Source: Notospermus geniculatus (lineage: Eukaryota > Nemertea > Pilidiophora > Heteronemertea > Lineidae). Taken from it: a DNA stretch of 64,000 nucleotides. The DNA lies in NCBI GenBank assembly GCA_002633025.1, contig NMRB01002846.1, positions 1 to 64,000 of the forward strand, given 5' to 3'. Shown piece after piece: positions 32,201 through 47,200 of the stretch. The stretch's first letter is position 1. Each line of letters begins with the position of its first letter. Below the pieces are notes generated by a model. That model saw nothing but the letters and a program-made list of their open reading frames with translations, searched no databases and was not told where the DNA came from. Position numbers and translations under genes: made by a program.

Positions 32201-35200
32201 TTGATGAGACTGAAGACAAATAATAGACCTACATTTATTTATTAAATCGCAGATTTGTGCACTTCCGCTGAAATCTCAACCAGAACCTCGATCTGAAACC
32301 GGCCTAAGTGACGCCATCCATGATTCAGCCACAGGTGCCTGGAGGACGGAGGACGGTCAGTGAGTATATAGGGGCCGTTTTACTGGCAACACCCGTTTTA
32401 CGGACAACGTGGCGCCGAGCTACGAAGTAGCGAGCTTCGTAGCTCGGCGCCACATTGTCCGTAAAACGGGTGTTGTCAGTAAAACGGCCCCTATATACTC
32501 ACTGACCGTCCTCCAGGCACCTGTGATTCAGCAATGTTCGAGTATGACACAACGTCTTCGACGTCACGGTCGTGGGGTTGTCTGTGTTATGTCATTCAGT
32601 TTCAGACCGAGGTTGTGGTTGAGTTCGGCGGAAGTGGGCAGATCTTTGTCGTTTACGTCAATTTGAGAACAGTCTGTTCATTATTGATTTCAGGAATGTG
32701 TTGATGGCTATTACAAACACAGAAATGGCACCGGTTTTGTTTGCATGCCGTGTAACTGTAGTGGTAACAGTGACACTTGTGATCGAGAGACCGGTCAGTG
32801 TATCGGTTGTCGCTACAATACGAAAGGATTCCACTGCGAGGAATGCGAGGCGGGATTCTACAAGGATAAGGCGACCGGTCGTTGCAAAATGTGCGCGTGT
32901 CCGAAGGATACCCCTGACAATAAGTAAGTAAAGCGGCCCATACACGTGCAATATTATTGCACAATATGAGGATCAAAATGGGCAGTATTGTTGCTAATCT
33001 TTCTTCTATTCATCATGCCAGAAAGCACATAATCCCTAGGCCCCATATTGTGCATATATTGGATTGTGCATCTAGGCCTTAACACTTTCACTGCCAAGTT
33101 TCCCAGATAAGTTGTACACTACGCTGCCGAGTTTCTGGTTCTCCGTTCTCGGGAAATCCCCAAATTTCGATTGGGGCACCATCTGTGAATAGCCAAACGA
33201 ACTAAACATACCTTCTGCATAGGGTGTCGATGGTCCCGTACGGCAGTCTCAGGGGGAATTCCTGTAATTTCAATTGGGGCGCCATCTGTGAATTAGCCAA
33301 ACTAACTGAACATACGTTCTGCATAGGGCGACAGTGGTCACCTCCGGCAGTCGCCAGAGGGTGCGACGATCGTTACCTACGGCAGTGAAAGGGTTAACAG
33401 TACCTCCCTCAGAGTGTGTTGAATTTAACATGCAGTGTTTGACGTCATTCTTCGCATACTGACAAACATTCTGCTGGTCTTCTAGCTTTGCCACAACATG
33501 CGAGGTGATCGACGGTGACGTTGTCTTGAAATGCGAATGCCTCCCTGGATACTCCGGCCCAAGATGTGATGCGTAAGTTACTTTGTTTTACCTTCGTCTT
33601 GAGCATCCCTTTTCCTAAGTGTCCTTCCAAGTGCCACTGCATGCATTAAGGTTTCCCTCTCGTGGCGGCCGACATAAGCTTTGACCTTCACGCAACTTCG
33701 TTTCTGAATGCTCGACAAGACGGTTATAATCACTATTACATGTAAGTAATTTGAACAGCCTTGTTCAAATCATCCTTACTATTAATAGAAATGACCAATT
33801 CAGAACTTTTCTGTCCTCATTTTGGAGGTGTCTGTTCAGTGAGGTTTCACTCTAATCATCGTGTATGCTATTCTTTCGCAGCTGTGAAAGTGGCTTCTTC
33901 GGGAACCCAAGCGAAGTTGGAAGCAGCTGTCAGCCGTGTCAGTGTAGTGGAAACATCGACGTGAACGACCCACAGAGCTGTGACCCGCTGACTGGTGCAT
34001 GTCTGAAGTGTCTATATAACACGACAGGGGAAAAGTGTGACAAGTGTTCCAATTGGCTGTACGGGGATGCTGTCAATGATAAGGAATGCAAAGGTAGATT
34101 TCCTCGATTCTTCTTGTTTTTGTGCGAAGAGCTGCTCGAACCCATTAGTGCGTTTTGTCGCTGGATGAAAAAAATCTTTTTTCGACACCATTCAGCCGAC
34201 GCATTGACAAAGAAAATGTCGCTGTGCGGCAAAAGTTGAGCAACGAATTGCGTCAGTGGGTTCAGGCCTTAATACTTCCCAGGAAGTTGAGCTTGCTCCG
34301 GAATGCTCAGGCCTTTAAAGCTTGGGAACTTTCAGCGCTTTGAGCGATTTAAAAAATTTGAGTGGGCCTTCCTAGTAGCTGTATCAACCATGCATCTCAA
34401 ACACACCTCGAGTTTCACAGTGCGCCAGCGAGTACAAAAATATTCCAAGTAGGCCTAAAATACTTTTATTTTATTTCAGGGTGTACCTGTGACAGATGTG
34501 GTACTGAAGTATGTGATGACAGGAATGGCGTCTGCAACTGTCTGCCGAATGTTGTTGGTGCTGACTGTACTGAATGTGCTGTAAGTATGTTGTTCTCACC
34601 CACCCTGAAAGCAAGTTGGGGCATTTCGTGGGCCACAAAATTATTCTTTGCATCATTTTTGACTGCCGCGACTAATTCTCTTTAATGTAGAATAGATGAG
34701 TGAAACTAAAATACATACCGGTACAGTAGAAGATGCCTAAGTCGGATTCAAGTGGACGAGACAATTTCATCCGACTTAGAAGAAATCCGACTTGTGTAAG
34801 TCGGATAATATCCGAGTTGTGTGGAAGTCAGACAGAAATCCGACTTCTGGCTTGAGGAAGGGCAAAATGGCCGCGATGGAAATGGATGCAAAGCTCCACC
34901 ATGAATAAAAACACATGAACTGAAGAGGAGTGAGGCGCGATCCAACTTACACGATAGATTTTCATTGGAAATGTATTCGAAGGGACCTGGCCATTTCATC
35001 CGAGATAGCTGAAAATCCGACTTTTGCAGTGTCCAACTTACACGATTATGCTGTGGTCACGGAGTTATGCCGGAGTGGACTCCATATCCACCCATTTTGC
35101 TATCAATTGGTCACGCCGTGTCCTACGACTAACCACGATGTTGGTTTCATGTTTTTAATATGAATGATCCTGAGACATGCCCCTAAACCCAATCTTTGTT

Positions 35201-38200
35201 TTTGGCCCATACCGGTACCTTCCGTATTGGCCTACGTAAGGCTAGGCCTATAGACCCCCCCCCCACTCCGGCATAACTCTGCGACCACAGTATTTTATTG
35301 GAATGACGTTACAAAAAATTGGGACTTCTCGAATCCATCCGAGATGGGCGATTTTCCGACTTGCGCGTCTCCAACTTAAGTGGTTTCTACTGTACTTCTT
35401 TTCTTATCATTTCAGCCTTACACGTACGGCTTCAGCGAGTGTAAGGGTTGTGAGCCCTGCGGCTGTGGAGCAGCTTCAATCAGTCCCCAGTGCAACGAAA
35501 CCACGGGATTGTGTTCCTGTAAGCCTGGAGTCCAGGGTCAAAAATGTGACGAGTGCGCTGAAAACTACTGGGATTATGGACCAGATGGATGTAAAGGTAA
35601 GAAGCCAATGTGAAACTCCTTGGCATGCCTGACTTCAATTCAAACTTCTCGTGCAGCTCAGAAGAATGATACATACAGTATGGGGCACAATTGACCTACC
35701 TTTATCCACTTACCTTCAATGTATGCCACGTGGAATGTACATGTATGCTCGAGTTCATTGCATATGGTTCGGGAACGTCATGCGTGACCTCCACGCACAA
35801 CACGCAAATGACGTGTCTTCAGTGCGTGCCTTCCTACATGTAGGTGCCAAGTGACATCCACGAAAGATACCGGGATTATACGCACATGACGCTGCAGGTG
35901 GTATGTGGCACTGAATGTAGGTCAGTAGGAGCAGTCAGCCACGCGTATTGCCAAAAGATGGCAGCACAGTTCTAGCACACCAATACGAAAGAAACTTCTT
36001 TTGATTGGTACTCGGTCAGGAATGAAAGGGTCCACTCTATGCATTGAATTGGGCTGTAGTGACACCTATTGGTCAACTCACCGACAGCTCCTATTGTGCC
36101 GCGTACTGATGTCCAATATGAAAATTCTTGCTTTCTTTCAGAATGTGTATGCACGGGTATCGGTGCAACAACGTGCGACCGTGTTACTGGTGAATGTCGT
36201 TGCAAGGAAGGCCATACTGGACGCGATTGTAACAGGTGTGTCATCGGATGGATCATGGTACCAAACCAAGGCTGTCAAGGTAAAAATATTATCTTTAGCG
36301 TACCAGGGACCGCATAGAAAGTCTGATAGTGCTTTCATTGCCTATCGGCGGTTTAGTTAATGGGAAAATGCATTGTAACAGACTGCCGATAGGTGCTGGT
36401 AGCACTATCGGACTTCCTGTGCAGTCGGCCCTGGTGAGTTCTTGCGTGGCGTAGCATCCATCGCCATCGTCATAGTCTGTTGGCATCCCTTTCATAAACA
36501 TTTCTCCCTCTTGCTCCCCGTTTTGGTTAAGGTACTGTCACACTGAGCTAGTTCTCAAAACGTTCTGTCCGTCCTTAAAAAATCGTGAAATGGGCTAGAA
36601 CGTGTAATGTTGGCCAAATAATGTCTCGAAGTGCTGGAGCACCCTTCCCGTCCGAGGCCGTCCATATGGCGCTCCGGTGCGGTCAGAAATATCATATTTT
36701 TCCCCCGGAAAAATTGAATTCCTCCCCGTGTTAAATTAATTCCTCCCGGGGTACAATTAATTGCTCCCCGGGTTAAAATAATTCTTCCCAATGAATAAAT
36801 ATTTATGCCCGAGGAAGAATTAATTAGTCCACTTCGGAAGATAGGGAATAATTACTTCGGGAATAATCAGCAACCAATCAAATTATCCGCCGGGCAAACA
36901 CGGCCTTGAAACGTATGATAGCAAGCATGTTATTGGCTAGTAGACTTTTACCGAGAACGGCCGATCATTTATTCCACGTCGAAAATCAATTCCGACAAGG
37001 AGTAATTCTTCAATGGAGGAGAAATGATTATTCTGGGAGAAAAATATAATTATACCCGAGGAATAAATGGTGTTCTGACCGCATTGGAGCGCCATACGTC
37101 CATAAAGTTCGTAAAAAGACTGTAAGAAGTTGCCACTATGTCTACTCCGTTCCCACACAGTTTGAGCCCGTTCGGCAACATTTTCAAGAACGTACTGAGA
37201 ACTAGTTCAGTGTCATGGGGGCATTAACAGACATCCACACTTTGATGTCGGTTGCTGAGATTTTGAAATTCAACGATTTGGACAATCTTGCATCATTCCA
37301 CAAAATTTTGTCACAAACTCCGATGTTTTCTTACAGAGTGTGACAACTGCGTCTTCCTCCTGCTTCACGATATCCAATACTTGATCACCAACCTGACGGA
37401 AAGGTATACGGACCTCGAGGATGTGTCCGTCGGTGTGTTTGCCCTCCGAAGACTGAGCAAGATCAATGATACAATCACGGAACTCAGGGTAAGAAAAAAA
37501 TTCCACTCCAGTTTCTCTTCCCACTCTACGTATGGGCATAAAGGAATCAACCATAAAGGTTCAACTTACAAATTTAGCATTTTTGTTGAATGTGGACAGT
37601 ATCCCTTTAAACCTCAACAGATTTGCTTTCTGAATCTTCCATATGATAGGCAAGACCCTTCTGCACGTTTACTGCAAATTTTGTTGAATTCCGACTAGTT
37701 GATCTTATGATACAAAAGGACTGAATTAATGAGAACCCCACGAACGATGTGAGTGCAGGGTCATCTGTGTAGATTTGAGTAGGCTAACGTACATTTGCAC
37801 ATGGAACACTAATTGTGCTGGAAATAGCTCTGTTATCCTCAGAAATGGAATTCAAAGCATCAAGTTGACAGGTTCATGTACGCCTTCACTAAAAAAAAAG
37901 TTGAAGCTCCTGCCTATTATGTAAAGCCGAAATTCAGGCAGTGAGAGACATCTGGTGGCAACACATGAAGTGTATCCCTCAGTAAGTTCGTTCGCAGTTA
38001 AACCTTTATGGTTGATACCTTTATGGTATCGGTTTTCTCCAGGGCTTTGGTTTGGTTACATCTTTTCTTTATCCTCTTTCAGCCTCTTGTGGATAACATG
38101 GTTTATGATCCCAGCAAGATTGACATTGAACCCCTCAGGAAACTGTTGATTGAAATACAGGAAATTTCCAAAACTACTATCACAAAGGTAGGTTTGAAGA

Positions 38201-41200
38201 TCGTTGAATCCTACTCCGTCTGTCCATGGATAGCTGAAGACAAAGGAAATTTGGAAGTGTGCATGGCGGGCATCTCTCGTGGCAGACTTCATTAGTTCTG
38301 CTGGTCGGAAAATACTCTTTTTAGGCCAAGTGCCGGTCGGCATTTCTGCGTTCTGGACGGGGCCGTCCGGCGCCAACCAGCAGCGGCAGAACCCTGGACA
38401 ACTGTCGCATATGGGGAGTCACGACCGTTTGAAGAGGATTTTATTCTCAATTTTAATGAGCTGTGAGGTCCCATGCGCTGCTGACACCAAGCGGTAACAA
38501 CTGGAAATAAGGTGCCAGGCCCTTCCCCTTTATACCTATTTAGCATGAACTTACAATAGGCCGTAAATCCATGTGTACGCCCACATAAAAATTTCATGCC
38601 ATTTTTGGGACAGTAGAAGACTATCTTAAAAAATCGTTCTGTAGTGGTGTGCAGGGACCTCTCACTAAGGTAAAGTCGATTGCTTCATGAAGAATTAGTT
38701 TGTCAATATTTCTAATTATCGGCACCTGTTTCGAGTAGGCCTACACAATGAAATACAATACAACGTGCCTCCCATTCACACAAATTATAAAGGGCGAACA
38801 ATGCCAAAAGAGGAATGAATTTCTATTGAAAACAGGTTAAAGTCAAAAATCACCGTTTATTCTTGACGGATCAAGAAAAGCTTCTGTAACTTTTTAGCGT
38901 CACTTCTTACCTAATCAAGGTTGAATCTGCGGGGAGAATACTTGTTTGTGTACTTCTAATTTTGTGCTCGCGTTTTTCGACCTCAAACCGCAAGCTAACC
39001 ACAGCGTGTGCCATATATGGTCATCGCACTACACGAGAAAGAGATGTACACGAAGCACTACGTTCAAACGGCCGTGGAGTGACATCACTTGATCGAAGAG
39101 CAGAGAAACTTGTAATTAGTCTCCGCCACGCCACGTAGTGGTCGAGCGGAGACTCTTGTGTTAGCTAGGAAACTTTCTCGGCAACTTTCTCGGCCCAAAC
39201 CAACCTCAGACCAGGAGGCTTACGTGCCTATGCGTGTGTGCATTCTGCAGTGCTTCACGGGCTCCTTGCAGTGTCGTAATTTTATCACCATATAACACGA
39301 AGTTTCGACGAAACTGTCTTTCAATAAAATATTCCGGTGTCAGGATTTGTGACTACTAGTATTCTTTCATTTCCACGTCGGGTGTATGTTGTTTAATTTA
39401 TCCATGCTGATGTTTACGACGATGTTTTGCGCCACGACTGCCGTCCCAGCCTGACAACATGGACGACATGCTAACGAACATGACCAACATCCAACATGTC
39501 CAACTCGGCTAGGCCTATATCCGCCATGTCCTCGGCCCATATCCCCCATTTCCCGATCGGCATTCTGTTTTTTGGTAGGCCCTAACGAAACTGTCATTCC
39601 TTTGGACATTTCGGCCACAAAAAGCAACTGTCCGAGGACATGGCGGGATGGGGATGGTGTCCGAGAATAGGACCGCCGTCACCCTGGTCACTGAAAAATC
39701 TATTCTCGGACACTTTTGGAAGTCAAATTGCGCGCGGCAGAGTGGATTAAAATACATCAAATAAACAGTTTCCGGTTCAGTTTACGTCACTTTCATCAAT
39801 AAAACCTTACATTCGTTCTTTCATGTGGTATTGCGGGTCAAAATTGGCCGTGCATGTCTCTTATAGGCCTAGTGTGACATGCCACGCGTGGCGGAGACTC
39901 CAGAGTCTGCATGCAGACTCAACTGAACTCTAGTTAAAAGATGCCATAAGTTGGGTTCATCTGTCGTCCCATAGAAAAATCCCAAATTGACGAAAACGAG
40001 AAAGATCTGCACACTTCCGCCGAAATCGTAAACAGAACCTCGGTCTGAAACTGAATGACATGACGCAGAGAACCCCGTGACCATGTGACGACAGTGACTT
40101 CGACGACGTTGCGTCAGAGTCGACCATTGCTGAATCATGGATTGCGTCACGTCACCGGGTTTCAGATCGAGGTTCTGTTTACGATTTCGGCGGAAGTGCG
40201 CAGATTTGGGAGGATTTGTTTATTGGGCACGCTTTCATCTCTTCTTCAGACTCGCTTCACAAAAACCCGATCAGAGATCATCATCAAAGATGCCGAGAAG
40301 ACACTGAATGAAAGCCTCGATTTGATGAAGCTCATCAATGAAACACAGACGATATCCAATGGTTTGTTTTCATAATTTTCCATATAATGATGCCCCATAT
40401 GTGACCCGCTCTGGCAAAACCAGACGCATGTCGCTTTTACCTTGGCAGGTTGAGACCAAATGTTTGTCAGTTTCAGTATTGTCTGCCTATTATGAAATCT
40501 GAAAGAATCTATTTCTTCCATTCTCTCCTGGTGTTGTCTCGGTTCGTTTAGGCTCACCTTCTGAGCGTCGTGCGACTGTTTTCGCCAGAGCGGGTCACAT
40601 ATTTTATATGTGACCCGTCACAGCAAAACCAGGCGCATGTCGGTCGTTGGCTTGGCAGGTTGAGACCAAATGTTTGTCAGTTTCACTATTGTCTGTCTAT
40701 TGTGAAATCTGAAATACCGGTAGTATATTTCTTTTCATTCTCTCCCGGTGTCATCTTAGTTCGTTGAGGCTCAACCTTCTGAGCGACATGTGCCTACAGT
40801 TCATTCCAAATCCCAGTGGCGCGAGGTTTTCAGCCGATATCTCTGCAACGGCTGGGTCAAATTCAACATACCATACATCAATTAACTTGTCTTTCTTGCC
40901 GGTATCTTTCTGCTATCTTCATTTTTCGCGTAATGCCTGCATAACGGATCCCTTGCTCAAAACCCATTTCATTTCGCTTTGCTGTTCAGTGCAGTTTACA
41001 TGTGTACGATGCATTGCGTCATTTCAAAATGGCTGCCATTTCGGCCGTCAACGCGAACTGTGATTTGTGAAAGAACTTTTTTCTGTCACGTTTTTCGGGA
41101 AAATGACAGTGATGATGGCTGTACCGCCAAGAAAGACAAGTCGATTGACGTATGTTTCATCAAAATCGGCCCAGCTGCTGGGGAGCTATCGTTGAAAAAC

Positions 41201-44200
41201 CTCGCACCAATCGAAACTGGAATGGAGAGTAGTTTTGCTGTGACGGGTCACATATGTGAAGTTGCTGCATGTGGAGAAAAATATTTGGTGTCCTGTGAAA
41301 TTTTTCATGAAAAAACCATGCAAGTTATATATTGAGAATGTGGCATTGCGACATAGTATACCTTTTAGGCGAGAAAAAATGCATTACTGTCATGTTTTGC
41401 CAGCATTTCTGCCAAAGTTTATCAAAGAGTATTTCTTTCCCTCCTGCAGACGCTGTTGATTATGTGAAGGACGTACTAAAAGCCATCCAGGAAGGAATCC
41501 GCCACACAAATATCGACCAGCTCCTTCGAGAGGCGGAGGCCATTTTGGCTGAGATCAAAGGGCGCAATTTCTCTGCCAAGTCAACTGGTGCACAGGAAGA
41601 ATTACGTCTGGCCGTCGAATGTAAGATATTTACGTTTACAGTACTCTGTAACTGCACAATTGACCTACCGGTACCTTATACCTTGGAAGGCATGCAGTGA
41701 AGAAGTAACGTCATTCGCATGTGGTGATAGAAGGAAAAATGGGGTAAAAGGTGAGGTGAGCAGCTCCTGCAACCCACTGGCGAAAGTTGCAGGAGCCACT
41801 CTCCTCGCCTTTTACCTAGTGTCTGAATAATTTTGGCCACCACTGTATATAATACAGCCAGAAAAAAATGCATTACAAATGTAAAAAGGAGGGTGAGTTA
41901 GTGTCATAATTCTTGCATTGTTTGTTGCAGTGTTGGAGCGTGTCAAGAACATCAACATTGATACCATGAAGCAGGTGGATAAATTTGACGATGTTTACCA
42001 GAATCTGACGATGTTTGACAACAAGCTGAAAGATCTGAGGTTGAGGAGCCGCGAGTCGTTGCAGACGTCAACAATTGCCATCAGAACGAACGAACGAAAT
42101 AAAGCATACTTAAAGAGAATAAGGGTAAGCTCACTGTTTATACAGAATGTGCAGCAGGCGCGGATCCAAGGGGGGCGCATCCGGTGCACGTCCCCCTTTC
42201 GGCCAACAAATCTGTAAAATCGACTGTCCCATTGCACAGTTCGGTAGTCAAGCGCGCTACCACTCGACCACCAGGCTTAGACCTTACGGTTTCCAATGCT
42301 TTCCTTTCATCATAACCTAAGATCTCAGGGTTTCCGCCCGAAAAAAAAATGAGGGTACGGTGAAAAAAAAAAATTTTTGAAAAAAATTTTTTGAAATAAA
42401 AAAAATTTAAACGATGTTGGTGCCATTTTAGGCGTATTTTGAAGCATAAAATCCCCGCGCCAGTCATGCCGATTTTTTGGTTTCGTCCAGCATGTCATGG
42501 AAAAATGGTTACCCAACGTTATTGAGGGTACGGATCCGTACCCTGGAAAAATTTAAGGGTACGGAATTTTACCCATTTTACCCTCTGGCGGAAACCCTGA
42601 TGATCTAATTGTGCATTTGTTCAAATTTTTCCAGTCGACAATCGTCCAGATTGAGGAAACACAAAAGATGACCGATAACACACTGAAGATGGGGCAAGAG
42701 TTGTTGCGTCTTGCTAGAATATACTTGGATGAGGCGAGGAGGAATTACGGGGTGTGTATGGGAATTCTCTTCATCATATGTAACCCGTCACCACGAAATG
42801 AGTCTTAAGTTGCTCAGAATATGAACCAGAGTGAGCCAAAATAACCACCACGATAAAAAGGAAGAAACAGAATCACTCAAGTTTCACAAAAGTCAGACAA
42901 CAGGCCAAGGTCTTCTGACACTGACAAATATTGCATTTTCACCTAATGCATGCTGTTGGGCTTTAATGTTGAATTTTATTGGTATTTCTGCACCTTTGGA
43001 ACGACATATAAAATATTGTAGTTTTGTATAATAAACCATTTTTCTTTGCGATTACAGATTGTCGCCAATGAATCAAGAAACTTGGATGATTGGATGGAAA
43101 AACTCAGAAACTTCTCAGAAGATCTCGCCAGATCTAATATGGAATTATTTCCTCTTGTTGACAATGCCACTGAGCATTCGTTCGATTTGGAAGCGGAGGC
43201 CGAGTACCTCAAGAGGTTGGTATCAGTTAAAGGCCAGGGGCGTTGGCGACTTAGTGACATGTTCACACGTGATGCGTATATGGCCATGTGGTTGGACGAT
43301 TTCTTCACAGAGGTCAGAGTAATGACGTAATCACAGGTGTTATCTGTCGAAATCCCCCAGGCATCAAACATTAAGGCACATAAAAATACTGCAGAGGTAT
43401 TTGGGTGCATATGTCCCTTGACGTACAGCAACAAAGCATATCAAGATGTCGATGATTTTACGATTTCTAAAGCCAATCGATGTGCTGCAGTTCTATTGCG
43501 TTGTTCTTTCAGTCTGATCCATGACACACAAAAGCAAGCCGAGAATGCGTTGAAGGCCGCCCAGGCCTATGAAAACATCGTGGATGCCATCCAGGAGGCT
43601 AACGATGCAACTCTCTCTGCCTTCAATGCAACAGACATTGCCCTCGACATGGTGAGCCAAAATTTCAATTCCTGATATTTTTCAGCAAAGACCTTGGGTC
43701 GTATTTTAGAACGTTCCTTAACGTTAAGGTCGACCTTAAGTCTATTGTAAAACCATCGAGAACAATAGATTTAAGGTGGACCTTAATGTTAAGGAATGTT
43801 CTAAAGTACGGCCCCTTGAAAACTGCTCAGAGAATTTGCGATGTTGTCTGGGAAAACCTGTTGGATGTCACATTTGAGGGAGTGTTATTGGCCTTGGCGA
43901 ACCTGCACATTTCAATAGCTGAAACACAGTGTTGACTTTTCCGCGGTTGAGAGGTGAAATATTGGGTCTTGAGATTCATGCAAATCCGTTATAAAAATTG
44001 GAGAAAAAGATTATAGTCATTTAGACGGGATTCGAACCGTTGACCTTCTGATTTAGTAATCCACCACTCTATTCACTCGGCCAACGAGCCAGCTGACAAG
44101 GACATGATTTATGTTTGTCATAGACGTAGGCCTTCGACTTGCGTAATAATACTATGAATAAGAGAAAACACAGGAAGCCTACCAACATGATCGGTGGCCG

Positions 44201-47200
44201 AATGGGGAAGACGGTGGAGCAAAGATAACAGTGCGCCGCAGGGCTTGACATAAGCCGAGGCCATTTTCCAAAACACCCTTGCTGGCCCTCTAAAGTGTCC
44301 AGGGCCATGGCTGGCTGACCCTTGGCCTATTGTGTCCCTTCATTTGATTAATGTGATAATAAACTGGGTCTAGCTGACATTGACCATCCATGACTTTGGA
44401 CAACAATCACTTTGGATTAGAATAGAGGGCCAGCAAGGGTGTTTTGGAAAATGGCCTTGGCTTATGTCAAGCCCTGGTGCGCCGGTTCGATTCCCCCAGC
44501 TGGGTCGAACTTTTTTTCTTTCGAAAAAAGTGTTCAGCAGGAGCTCACCAGAGGATGTTGACACCTTGACAGCTCGATGACAAGTAAGGTGCCGCCCTCC
44601 TGGCCTCGTGGTGTCTATCATGTTCTGAGCCTTCGTTTGAGGTGTTTCCAGGGCGTTAGCATTTCTCTTGCTCGTCGCATGGGGGCTTTTCGTTCATGCA
44701 GTTCAGCTTTAAATTATCATTGACTATCCATTCCAGTCAAGTGGTCTTGGAGATCGAGCGATGATATCCAAAAACAGAAGTCAAGACTTACTTGAGAGAG
44801 CCAGGGCATTGAAAATTCAAGTGGAGGGAGGTGAGTGTCTTCGATTGATATAGAATAGTGAGGTTTCGCAAATCTGACAAAACAAGAAGTACGAAATACG
44901 AAATTGGGCTGCATTTCCATGACGTAATGTATTTCAGGAGATGGTACCACAAATATCGCCTGCTGCAAGAGCGTCTTTTGGCGTATGAAGTTAGACCGAT
45001 ACAGTTATGGTGTATAAATATTAAGCTTTGAAATTTATCTTTTGTTTCCACCTCGTAGATACGAAGTGGAAATTTAAAAATTCAAGATGCATCATAACTC
45101 TCTCGGTCTTGCATGATATGCTAAAAGACGCACTGACAGCAGGGATATGTGTAGCACTAACCATCTCCATGATGTTAAAATCTAACACTAATAGGGCCAC
45201 TGAACATAAAAAGTCCCCCCTCTGGGTCTCATTTGGAACGATTACCGGTATATTTTTTCAGCATTGAAAGATCAATTCGACAGAATCAATACATTACATG
45301 TAGGTCCTGGAAATGAAGTTGAATTTCATATTTCGTACTCTGTGTTTCATCAGATTTGCAAAGCCTCACTGATGTTTGATGTTAAAATCTAACAATAGTA
45401 GGGCCACTGAACATAAAAAATCACCCATCTGGGTCTCATTTGGAACGATTATATTATTTTCAGCATTGAAAGATCAATTCGACAGAGCTGTTCAACAGGT
45501 TGATGATTTAGAAAACAAGAATGAAGCAGTGAGAACTGGAGTGAAGGACATCGAACGAGGTCTCAATATGTTGCCAAAAGGTATGTTAAATTGTTATGAA
45601 AACAAATCTTCAGTAAAAACCTGAAAGTGAAATTGCTGAATGAATTCAGAACAAGATTTACCATAAGTTTATTTCCCTTCTGATATACCAGACAGCTTTC
45701 CTACAATATTTTCCACAGGTATCAAATTGTTGTAGTATGCCAGACATTTTGTGTACAGTATCCTCCACTGGTGTACGGTACTCAAATAGTATACCAGACA
45801 TTTTGTGTACAGTATCTTCCACATGTGTACTCAAATTGTTGTAGTATACCAGACATTTTGTGTACAGTATCTTCCACTGGTGTACTCAAATTGTTGTAGT
45901 ATACCAGACATTTTGTGTACAGTATCTTCCACATGTGTACTCAAATTGTTGTAGTATACCAGACATTTTGTCTACAGTATCTTCCACTGGTGTACTCAAA
46001 TTGTTGTAGTACATGTACAGTATCGTCCACATGTGTACTCAAATTGTTGTAGTATACCAGACATTTTGTCTACAGTGTCTTCTACCGGTGTACTCAAATG
46101 GCTGTAGTTCCAGTATACAGTATACAGTTGTGTATACTGTATCTCTGTGTACAGTATCTCTGCCGCTGTACACAAATTGTGGTATATTGGACAGCTTGTC
46201 TACAGCATCCTATACGGTTGTAAAAAAGAGAAAAAGCTCATGAAATTTTGTCGGTAAGTTTATTTTGTGCTTGCCAAATATTCATCTGTTGGCCTGGATT
46301 CATTTCAGATGGCTACACAAGACTAGCTAACGATGCCGCCATGAGAGCTATGGATGCGAAAACACGCTCAGATGAGGTGATTGTCCAAATTGATGGTATC
46401 CAGGGCAGAATTAAGGATGACCTTGAGAGGAGCAAGAAGATCAAGGTCGCTGTTGACGAGGCCAATGATCACATGAACGCGGCCGAGGAACACAGTGAGT
46501 TTTTTTTGCATTCCTGTAGTTACAGTGTACTGGGTAGTTTTACCAAATGAAATGGAGCTTGAATTGTGCAGCAGGTAATTTCTGTAAGTTTGATGTGGAC
46601 TGCAATTTGAGAGAATGCATCCTATAATGCATTTTCCATTGTCGGCCAAAACTAAGGGCTCAGGCCTACAGTACAGGTCACAATTGACATGCCTACACCT
46701 TCGCGTAAGTTAAGTGCAGCTTACACATAAGTTATGCATAACTTGCACCTTGGTTGCACGTAATTCACTGCCTAAGTCCGGCGTAAGTTAAGTGCAACTT
46801 ACGCAAATTGTATGCATGTAAATACTGCGTGAAATGTCGTGATCCCTCACCGATGTTTTGTGTTGTAGTCAACAAAGTGCGCACACTGGTCCCAGATGCA
46901 ACCAAACTCCTGGATCGCCTGCAGATCTCGGCGAAGATGATCAACACTTTTGGTATAGACCTGAAAGCCAACATATCAGCTCTGAAGGAAAAGATAGCTT
47001 TGACACGTGGCCAGGCAAACAGGGTAGGTTATCCAGCACTTCTAGTGCCATATTCACGAAGCCTTCGCAACTTTGCATGCACGCAAGTCTATTGTTTGGC
47101 TGCACATGCCCTATTGTTCACTGACTGCCTTTACAACAGATTTGCGTGCACGCAGAGTTGCGAAGTCTTCATAAATATGGCCCCTGGTCGTTCGTTTGTT

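Noticed and set aside
24178-39469. LTR retrotransposon with 355-bp direct repeats at 24178 and 39115
   Set aside because: The interval holds laminin exons 9-23 and no gag/pol; the second copy belongs to a TIR-bounded element.
44026-44107. Functional tRNA gene
   Set aside because: A and B boxes are present but the anticodon and acceptor stems do not pair well; better as a SINE relic. The same applies to 24851-24945.
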